Assembly: GCF_026420145.1 (NCBI RefSeq)
Contig: NZ_JAPMLV010000005.1
Coordinates: forward strand, 171,117 to 235,116
Length of the DNA: 64,000 nucleotides
Source: Enterobacter pseudoroggenkampii
GTDB taxonomy: Bacteria; Pseudomonadota; Gammaproteobacteria; Enterobacterales; Enterobacteriaceae
Direction of reading: 5' to 3'
A program made the translations under genes and the position numbers. How positions within the stretch are numbered: the stretch's first letter is position 1; every line of letters starts with the position of its first letter. The notes under the pieces were generated by a model, which did no database searches, had not been told where the DNA came from, and saw nothing but the letters and a program-made list of their open reading frames with translations. Below, piece after piece: positions 52,708 through 58,767 of this stretch.

Positions 52708-53208
52708 TTATACGCTTTCCCTGTTGCTAGCAGCTTTCATCATGTCCTTAAGAAAGGAGGATGTCAATACTTGGGTGACAGGCATTTTTATTGTGACAGA
52801 AGATGTATTTTCAGTAGGCTCATAATCTCGAAGCGAACACCAATAACAGCAATTGTGAAGCGACACTCCTCTTTCACTATTTAAAAGCCATTCCGAAACA
52901 TCTTCTGGTAATTGAAGCAATACTAAATAGCGTGGTGAAAGAACGTTGTCACCAATAAGATCCATATAATTTTTCTTTTTTAATGCGTAAGATATTTTTC
53001 CATCTTTAACATCAAAATTTGAGGTGGATTTTAATTGCAGATCGATTTTGGGATTTCTTATTTTTCCGTCAGTAAATCCAGTTCCTTCAATAGTAATATC
53101 AACACTATCATCATCAACATCACACCTGGATATTTTGAAGCCTGCATGTGATGCCAGAGCATGTACATAAGCGATGTTAAATTGTTCCATCTGCTTAAAT
53201 TTGTCCAT
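52708..53208 (-). CDS. DUF4365-like protein, predicted PD-(D/E)XK nuclease
   Basis: A 166-residue protein. Residues about 8-60 follow the DUF4365 pattern: helix with ALASHAGFKI, then DDDSVDITIEG and PKIDLQLKST. The aspartate in VDITIE and the D-Q-K of IDLQLK would be the PD-(D/E)XK metal site. The second half has LQLPEDVSEWL and CCYWCSLRDYEP, common in this family. DUF4365 proteins occur in defence islands. It is the first gene of an AT-rich two-gene operon ending in a strong terminator. Nuclease assignment is by motif only. Confidence 0.7.
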   Translation of the reverse strand: MDKFKQMEQFNIAYVHALASHAGFKISRCDVDDDSVDITIEGTGFTDGKIRNPKIDLQLKSTSNFDVKDGKISYALKKKNYMDLIGDNVLSPRYLVLLQLPEDVSEWLLNSERGVSLHNCCYWCSLRDYEPTENTSSVTIKMPVTQVLTSSFLKDMMKAASNRESV

Positions 53209-53302
53209 TTTTCCGCCTGCTGTGCTTTTACAACAATTTTTCTTGTTCTGTTTGCCTCAACATATAACAAAAATTAGCTAAGGTATAGCCTGTACCTAAG
53301 CC

Positions 53303-53578
53303 CTACAGGACTGAAATCTCCCTCCTCATCCACTGGTAGGTACTGGTAATAAATCTCTGTAACTTTCTAAGTGCTCCATTAGGAGTCAAGTTGCTCAGTG
53401 TTTGCGACGATCCGTTCTCCGGAAAGGGTATGAACGATAAAACCGTGTGGTTCATCCCAGAAAAAGCCTCCTCCAACAAAGCACGTCGATAGTCTTTTAT
53501 CGACATAGTTTCGATACTTTGCGTACCGAACTTCTGATGGTGCTCCTTCCACTCAGTTTCAGTTATAGGCATATCCAT
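53303..53578 (-). CDS. Small unknown ORF beside the satellite origin
   Basis: A 91-residue ORF, MDMPITETEWKEHHQKFGTQ onward, hydrophilic with a basic C-terminal part (GALRKLQRFITSTYQWMRRE). It lies directly next to the iteron region and on the same strand as the primase remnant. No family is recognised. Its position fits a replication or copy-number accessory gene, or merely a leftover reading frame. Confidence 0.45.
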   Translation of the reverse strand: MDMPITETEWKEHHQKFGTQSIETMSIKDYRRALLEEAFSGMNHTVLSFIPFPENGSSQTLSNLTPNGALRKLQRFITSTYQWMRREISVL

Positions 53579-53614
53579 GGCTCCACGTATAAAATATAAA
53601 AATATGCATTTAAG

Positions 53615-53842
53615 TGTTCACCCCTTCACCATTGCGAATTTATACAATAAATTCATACTGTTAATCGATGTACACTTTACTTTTAAGTATTCACTAGTGT
53701 TCACCCTACACTTCACCCTTTAGACCAAAAGACAATCAAAAGGTGAACAGGTGAATACCTGGTGAATACTTTATAAATAAGTGTTCACCTCTTAACACAA
53801 TGTAATATATGAGATTTTTTACATGGTGAATGCTGGTAAACA
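53615..53842. other. P4-type replication origin with TGTTCACC iterons
   Basis: An AT-rich, gene-free 283-bp stretch (53579-53861). TGTTCACC is found exactly at 53615, 53698 and 53782, and inverted (GGTGAACA) at 53742. Near matches are ACTTCACC (53710), GGTGAATA (53750, 53761), GGTGAATG (53825) and GGTAAACA (53835). TGTTCACC is the type I iteron bound by phage P4 alpha at ori and crr. It adjoins an alpha C-terminal fragment, which carries the iteron-binding domain in P4. Confidence 0.72.
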
Positions 53843-53861
53843 CTTTATCTATAACTTTACT

Positions 53862-54392
53862 CTACCCTTCAATCTTTGAAGTTGTTGCACAGGATGGCAT
53901 CCATTCGTCTGAATCATCGTGCAGCATAACGTTTGACCTAATACCGTGCTTGGTCTTTCTCTTCTGATACGCCTTGCCATACTCAGCCATTGCACCAGGC
54001 ATATCGGTTCCGAATCGCATCAGCGATACGGGCTTGTTGAGACCATTGGCACGCATGTATGCAAGGTAGGCGTGATACAGATACTTTCGTGGGCTAAAGG
54101 GCACTATCTCAGCATTGCCGATAAACATCCCATCGCAAGCCACCGACGCCAGCAGGTAGCCGCAGAAGTCCACCAGCGAATCACCTTCACGTTTGATTGC
54201 CAGAGCCTCTTCGGATTTCTGCTGTTCATACAATAGCCGTCTTGCTTCGTCCTGATCTGCAAAACGTGTAAGCAGATGGCAGATTACTACAGCCAGCTCC
54301 CCTTCTATTTTTTCTGCGAGCATCGAGTCTCGTTCGTTTTCCGGTAACCCAATTTGTGCCCGGCGGGCAATCACAATGTACTTTTGATCCAT
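53862..54392 (-). pseudogene. C-terminal fragment of P4-alpha-type primase/helicase
   Basis: A 176-residue remnant. ENERDSMLAEKIEGELAVV and RKYLYHAYLAYMRANGLNKP then MPGAMAEYGKAYQKRKTKHG match the C-terminal end of satellite primase-helicases, which are about 770 residues in P4. The primase and helicase cores are absent, so the element cannot start its own replication with this protein. The retained part includes the region expected to bind the adjacent iterons. Confidence 0.72.
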
Positions 54393-54466
54393 GAACCGCT
54401 ACGGGTACGCCGTGAAAACTTACACGCGGCTAATCGGGTCATTGACCCGACTGCAAGGGATTTTTA

Positions 54467-54940
54467 CTATCGACTAAATTTCCCCTTGTCCCTGCCCTCG
54501 CCGCGGGCCGTTAAGTCGATTGACGGCGCGGCCGCTATTCCCTCAGCATCATAAAAAAATGCGGACGTTGTAAAGCTGTACACGGTGCCATAAACAGTAA
54601 ATGAGATATTGTTGCCTATACCGTCAACTTTCACACGGGCGGTGTTCGCTGTAAGCGTTGGGGCGATATGTTGTTTTTCGAGAGCCACCAGCGGATCGCC
54701 GTCAATCTTGCTCGCTAAAAAATAACGATACACTTCCCCCGTGGTCATGTTCGAGCCGTCATACTCAGTAATGTATAACCAGGTCCGGGACGTGAGCTGG
54801 CGAACTTCATAAAGCCGATCACTAACAGTTAAACGCTGTATATGCTGGAAATAACAGTACCCAGCGATCACGATGGCCATCGTAATTGTAGCCACCCAAT
54901 GCAACGCCTTAAACGCCCTAATAGTGGTGCTGCTTAACAT
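54467..54940 (-). CDS. Probable membrane immunity protein for the Ntox44-like toxin
   Basis: A 157-residue protein, MLSSTTIRAFKALHWVATIT onward, with one hydrophobic helix at about 14-32 and a periplasm-like soluble domain of beta character. Its start lies 22 bases inside the end of the toxin ORF, the coupling usual for toxin-immunity pairs. No named family is recognised. The immunity role is inferred from position and topology. If correct, the toxin is active in the periplasm. Confidence 0.6.
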   Translation of the reverse strand: MLSSTTIRAFKALHWVATITMAIVIAGYCYFQHIQRLTVSDRLYEVRQLTSRTWLYITEYDGSNMTTGEVYRYFLASKIDGDPLVALEKQHIAPTLTANTARVKVDGIGNNISFTVYGTVYSFTTSAFFYDAEGIAAAPSIDLTARGEGRDKGKFSR

Positions 54941-55220
54941 AGTCTATGCCTTGCTTTATCCAAAATTGGTCCATCGGATCATCACCAAACGGCGGGGCCC
55001 CCGTGAAATTCCCCCACTCTGGTCTTGATGTGCCGGCTTTCCACTGCGCCGCGCCGGCGGCAATAAGCAAAATCTTTGCAGGTATGCACGCTGCATAACC
55101 CACTGCGCCGTAATGAAAATTCCCGAAGTCAGCGTAAGCCCGTTTTTGTTGTTTGTAATCCCACACCCCGCCGTTTCTTACTCGCTCATAAAACCACGTA
55201 TACGTAAGCGGGGTAGCCAT
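54918..55220 (-). CDS. Ntox44-like polymorphic toxin domain
   Basis: A 100-residue ORF, MATPLTYTWFYERVRNGGVW onward. The pattern WFYERVRNGGVWDYKQQ, FGNFHYGAVGYAA, then GDDPMDQFWIKQGIDYV resembles bacterial toxin 44 (Ntox44), usually the C-terminal domain of large secreted toxins. Here it stands alone without a delivery domain, just divergent from hcp and overlapping a likely immunity gene. It may be delivered by binding Hcp, or be an orphan fragment. Family call from memory of the pattern. Confidence 0.6.
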   Translation of the reverse strand: MATPLTYTWFYERVRNGGVWDYKQQKRAYADFGNFHYGAVGYAACIPAKILLIAAGAAQWKAGTSRPEWGNFTGAPPFGDDPMDQFWIKQGIDYVKQHHY

Positions 55221-55513
55221 ATCCTGGACTCCGTGACGCGCCCGCGCGAGCCTAATGTTCGCGCAAAATTTCCAGCCCGCGGGGCGGGTAAATCGGTATA
55301 CATGCCATCGTTATTCCCTTTTGCCTGGCAAAACCAGCAACATAAGAGCAACGGCGCTGCACGGTACTGCTTGAGATCAATCAATCATTTTTATTATTAA
55401 TATCAATAATTAACGCGTTTTAATCACTCATACCGATAACACAATTTGTATCACCTGCGATCCGGTTTTAGCCGTTTAATGAGGGTTTACCCTCATAAAA
55501 TGGAGTTTTAAAA
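55221..55513. other. Divergent spacer between toxin and hcp
   Basis: A 293-bp gap. The half near the toxin is GC-rich with short open frames in other phases, possibly the remains of a longer toxin N-terminus. The half near hcp is AT-rich with promoter-like sequence. No attachment, terminator or repeat is evident. Confidence 0.45.
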
Positions 55514-56005
55514 ATGGCTATTCCAGCTTACATGTGGCTTAAAGACGATGGCGGCAACCTGATCAGGGGGTCTGTAGATGTTCAGGATCGTGAAAGTAGC
55601 GTAGAAATTCTCTCTTTTAGTCACGGCTTGCTTGTTCCAACCGATAGCAACACGGGCAAAATCACGGGTACACGCTTACATGCGCCGCTTATGATCGAGA
55701 AAGAATTTGATAGCTCCAGCCCGTATCTCTATAAAGCGGTAGCAACCGGCCAGACGCTTAAAAGCGTTGAAATTAAGTGGTACAGAATCAACGACGCGGG
55801 GCAAGAGGTCGAGTATTTCAACATGCTGCTTGAGAATGTGCGGGTAGTCAGCATTAACCCAGTTATGCATAACTGCAAAGAGCCAGGTTTACAGATGCAT
55901 AATCATAATGAGGGCGTACAGCTGCGCTATGAGCGGATCACCTGGAAGTATTGCGATGGGAACGTCCAATATTCAGACGCATGGAACGAGCGTGTAACAG
56001 CGTAA
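55514..56005 (+). CDS. hcp: Hcp family type VI secretion tube protein
   Basis: A 163-residue Hcp (hemolysin-coregulated protein), the T6SS inner tube and effector carrier. It begins MAIPAYMWLKDDGGNLIRGS and carries SPYLYKAVATGQTLKSVEIK and RYERITWKYCDGNVQYSD. TGGAG precedes the ATG. No other T6SS structural gene is in view, so it is an orphan that would use a machine encoded elsewhere. The nearby toxin-immunity pair suggests a cargo role. Confidence 0.92.
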   Translation: MAIPAYMWLKDDGGNLIRGSVDVQDRESSVEILSFSHGLLVPTDSNTGKITGTRLHAPLMIEKEFDSSSPYLYKAVATGQTLKSVEIKWYRINDAGQEVEYFNMLLENVRVVSINPVMHNCKEPGLQMHNHNEGVQLRYERITWKYCDGNVQYSDAWNERVTA

Positions 56006-56401
56006 AAAAAAGGGGGCGGTTAATCCGCCCTATATTGTTTTTAGTGCCAATTCTCTCGCCCCCTGGGTCTGCCAGCACGTAGCCTCCCTCGATAGCAATA
56101 CCCCGCTCGATCACCCGGTGCCGGCTCTCCGCACTTCTTATACGTTTGGGGTATTTTAATCATGCTTTATGCTGTTAAGCATTCTCTGGCAGTTATTGCG
56201 GCGTACCGCTGCCGCTGCGCGCGTTTTATCGGTCTGGTCTGGCAAATACATCACCTCAAGCCAGCGCGTTGCAGCGCGTCTCCATAGCTCCAAATTTTCG
56301 AGTTTCTCGGCTACGCTCACTTTGCACATGACCACCTGAATGAAGCGACATTGCTCAACCCACTAACACTTTTTTAAGGCGTTATTTTTATAAGACAAGC
56401 T
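56006..56401. other. Gene-poor spacer with one short ORF
   Basis: A 396-bp stretch. It contains a 41-codon ORF at 56162-56287 (MLYAVKHSLAVIAAYRCRCA onward) that resembles small leader-like ORFs seen near P4-type prophage ash/icd loci, but evidence is weak. The rest is GC-rich and shows no other gene. Confidence 0.35.
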
Positions 56402-56635
56402 ATGGAATGGGATACATTATTAGTATTGACCTGTGTACTTCTTTGCGGATTGTGGATGATTTTTCATTCAGCAAAAGCTCTTAGAAGTGGGGTCTTCGTC
56501 GGCTGGTATAAAGGCACATATGAAAATTACTACATCTACCGATCCGAAACACCTATCTACTTCTACTGGTATAACACTGTGTTTTCGCTGTTCGGCTCCT
56601 TTATGATTGGTTTTGGCGATTATCTTTTTTTATAG
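56402..56635 (+). CDS. Small two-helix membrane protein, unknown
   Basis: A 77-residue ORF, MEWDTLLVLTCVLLCGLWMI onward. Hydrophobic segments lie at about 5-22 and 56-76, separated by an aromatic-rich loop with many tyrosines. No family is recognised. It lies at the right end of the satellite, where an integrase would be expected. Low GC. Confidence 0.5.
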   Translation: MEWDTLLVLTCVLLCGLWMIFHSAKALRSGVFVGWYKGTYENYYIYRSETPIYFYWYNTVFSLFGSFMIGFGDYLFL

Positions 56636-56643
56636 GCATCATT

Positions 56644-56661
56644 GGCAGCAAAATGGCAGCA
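56644..56661. repeat. Heptamer direct repeats near right att, possible integrase arm sites
   Basis: GGCAGCA occurs at 56644 and 56655, an 11-bp period, about 90 bases before the att copy. The layout matches that near ileX but the heptamer differs. Confidence 0.4.
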
Positions 56662-56751
56662 GACCTATTCACTATGCTTTCATATTTGAAATTATTCGAT
56701 GCAACAACAAATTTAAAAAGTAAAGTATTGTTTTATAAGACTTTAAATTGG

Positions 56752-56797
56752 GACTCATAATCGCCAGGTTGCTGGTTCAAGTCCAGCAGGAGCCACC
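56752..56797 (+). other. Second att copy: degenerate ileX 3' half
   Basis: GACTCATAATCGC, then after changed bases GCTGGTTCAAGTCCAGCAGG and GCCACCA, copy the last 46 bases of ileX with a few substitutions. The 5' half of a tRNA is missing, so this is not a gene. It marks the junction between the satellite and the P2-like prophage. Confidence 0.8.
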
Positions 56798-56868
56798 AAA
56801 TTTTAGCTGTAGAATCATATGATTAAGCCACTCGATTGAGTGGCTTTTTTGAGCCGGTGACGCAGTCG

Positions 56869-57069
56869 CTAACCGTGGTTCAGCGAAGCCGTGCGGACAC
56901 GTTCAGAGGCACCGGGAGTCGCAATCAGGCGCTCCACGGACTCCATCGTCACGAACGTACAGCTGCAGTCCACGTTGGTGCACTGGTGATAGCGCTCTTT
57001 GGTATTTTCACTTAGATAGCGACTGGTACGCGCATGCGCTGAATGCTTGCACTTAGGACAATGAAACAT
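56869..57069 (-). CDS. ogr: P2 Ogr/Delta-type late transcription activator
   Basis: A 66-residue zinc-binding activator of P2 late genes. It starts MFHCPKCKHSAHARTSRYLS. The four cysteines are Cys4, Cys7, Cys30 and Cys35. A longer frame upstream is unlike the family. It lies last in the late block next to att, exactly as in P2. It contacts the host RNA polymerase alpha subunit at late promoters. Confidence 0.95.
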   Translation of the reverse strand: MFHCPKCKHSAHARTSRYLSENTKERYHQCTNVDCSCTFVTMESVERLIATPGASERVRTASLNHG

Positions 57070-57136
57070 GTACCCCTCCACTTGATTCACATTTTGTGAA
57101 TCAATAATACCCAAAATAAAACCAATAGCAACTGTA

Positions 57137-58291
57137 TTACTCACTATCAACAATAAATTTTTCGTCAGTGGCATTCAGTTCAAGCTTAAGCTGCGTGGTA
57201 AATCCGCTATCGTTGAGGGTATGCACCACCTCGCTGATGATCCACGCCTGCTCGTCAATGACGCGTTTAAAACCGTTTACCAATACCGGCGTTTCGGGGT
57301 ACAGATCGGCTCGCCCCAGCGCCAGTTGGATAGAAAAATTCACGGTACCCCGCTGCAGCGCGCGCCACTTCGCCTCTGCGGCCCTGAGAGCCTGCTCTTC
57401 AGAGGCATACACCGTGGTGAGCTCAAATACGTTTTCCGCCGATCCTACCAGCCTCTCTTGCGGCTTCTGCTCCTTGCCTCCTGGTTCTGCAATCGGCACG
57501 GCGGCTTCCGGGTGCTGCAGCCCCTCTGTCGCTTGCCCCTCAGGCAGACGATTAATACTCAATTGAGTATTTTGCTGTTTTGGGTCGCGCGTTTGCAGCC
57601 ATTTGGCCGTCACGCCGGAATAGTTTTCACGATCGGCAACGTAAAAAAGGTGCTTATCGCCGTCCCCACGCTCAATCATCATTAAGGGGATCGGCGTGCC
57701 GCTGGCCGTCACGGCGTGCCCCGCTTTCATAAAAATAACCTTGCCGGCTTTGATTGAAACAAAGGCACCATTACGTTCAGCCAGGCGGGTGAGAAACGCA
57801 GCGTCGGTCTCCTGAGACTGATCGATATGAGAAATAGCAATCGATGAAAGTCCCGCCGCAACGCTGGCAGTTAACTGGTTACGCTGAGCGATAGTATTGA
57901 CTATCGCGCCGATCGTCGTGTCATGCCACGACTGTTCGCGCCGCACGTTTAGCTTTCCACGAAAATCAGCACTGCATCCCCGAATCGTCAGCGTGTCCGG
58001 CGCGCCCCGAAATTCAATCGTATCGATCGTAAAGTTCCCTTTCGGCTGGAGCGGGGTTCCCTCCCATCCCAGCCATAAGGAGAGCTTTGCCCCCCGGGCC
58101 GGCAAGTCTAACAGCCCGTCGGAATCATCCAGTTGAATATCCAGCTGATCGGCTTCCAGTCCACGTTTGTCGATCATGCTCAGACTGATAAGACGATGGC
58201 TGAAATTTTGTGTGATATCGCGATCGTCAAGCTTAAGCATAAAATCAGGGGCGATTTTCCCACCCGCCCGGATATTCATTTCGGTGATCAT
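57137..58291 (-). CDS. D: P2-like tail protein gpD
   Basis: A 384-residue phage late-control/tail protein of the GPD family, equivalent to a baseplate hub next to gpU. It has DITQNFSHRLISLSMIDKRG and SHIDQSQETDAAFLTRLAERNG, both typical. The start overlaps the end of U by four bases. Full length; last structural tail gene of the block. Confidence 0.94.
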   Translation of the reverse strand: MITEMNIRAGGKIAPDFMLKLDDRDITQNFSHRLISLSMIDKRGLEADQLDIQLDDSDGLLDLPARGAKLSLWLGWEGTPLQPKGNFTIDTIEFRGAPDTLTIRGCSADFRGKLNVRREQSWHDTTIGAIVNTIAQRNQLTASVAAGLSSIAISHIDQSQETDAAFLTRLAERNGAFVSIKAGKVIFMKAGHAVTASGTPIPLMMIERGDGDKHLFYVADRENYSGVTAKWLQTRDPKQQNTQLSINRLPEGQATEGLQHPEAAVPIAEPGGKEQKPQERLVGSAENVFELTTVYASEEQALRAAEAKWRALQRGTVNFSIQLALGRADLYPETPVLVNGFKRVIDEQAWIISEVVHTLNDSGFTTQLKLELNATDEKFIVDSE

Positions 58292-58767
58292 CCCACCAGC
58301 CCTCCAATGCTATTACGTGCGCTCGTCACCAGCTCTTCGGCCTGGGTTCTCAGATCGCCAAACATCGTCATCAGCGATTCGTCCACGCGTTTCAGTTCCA
58401 GCGTAAAATTAATTTTTCGGGCGGTACCGTCACTGTAAAAATCCGAATGCGTATGCGTGACTTTTTCAATGATAAACATGCCGTGAATGATGCCGGTACC
58501 GTCTATCAACGGCCATGCCCGCCCCTCATTCGCCATCAGCTCAACCGCCTTGAGGGAAAGCCGCCCTCCCGTGAGCTCAGGGTAAAGCAGTCCGGAGAGG
58601 GTAAAAGATGTCTCGCCTTCGCCAAGGTACTGACAGGCTTTAGGTTTCCCGATCCGATCGTTGGACGCCCAGCGGTAATCCTTTGTAAACTGCATTGTCT
58701 GATAGGGTAAGGTTCGTCGTTCAAAGACAAACAGACCCAGCACCATTAACATTTTATCTCTCCTCAA
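58288..58767 (-). CDS. U: P2-like tail protein gpU
   Basis: A 159-residue tail-completion protein. It has VLGLFVFERRTLPYQTMQF at the N-terminus and ELKRVDESLMTMFGDLRTQA near the C-terminus. It overlaps T upstream and D downstream by four bases each, giving the usual T-U-D coupling. Confidence 0.94.
   Translation of the reverse strand: MRRDKMLMVLGLFVFERRTLPYQTMQFTKDYRWASNDRIGKPKACQYLGEGETSFTLSGLLYPELTGGRLSLKAVELMANEGRAWPLIDGTGIIHGMFIIEKVTHTHSDFYSDGTARKINFTLELKRVDESLMTMFGDLRTQAEELVTSARNSIGGLVG

Noticed and set aside
53058..53270. A 70-codon ORF overlapping the DUF4365-like start
   Set aside because: It lies on the same strand in another frame, has no good ribosome site, and competes with a gene showing clear family motifs.
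53615..53842. CRISPR array
   Set aside because: The repeats are only eight bases, face both ways and have irregular spacing. They fit replication iterons and there are no cas genes.
55178..55384. A 68-codon ORF upstream of the toxin as a separate gene
   Set aside because: It overlaps the toxin start in another frame and has no recognisable motif. At most it is the remains of a longer toxin N-terminus.
56752..56797. A second isoleucine tRNA gene
   Set aside because: Only the anticodon-to-CCA half is present and the 5' acceptor and D arm are missing. It is an att copy.
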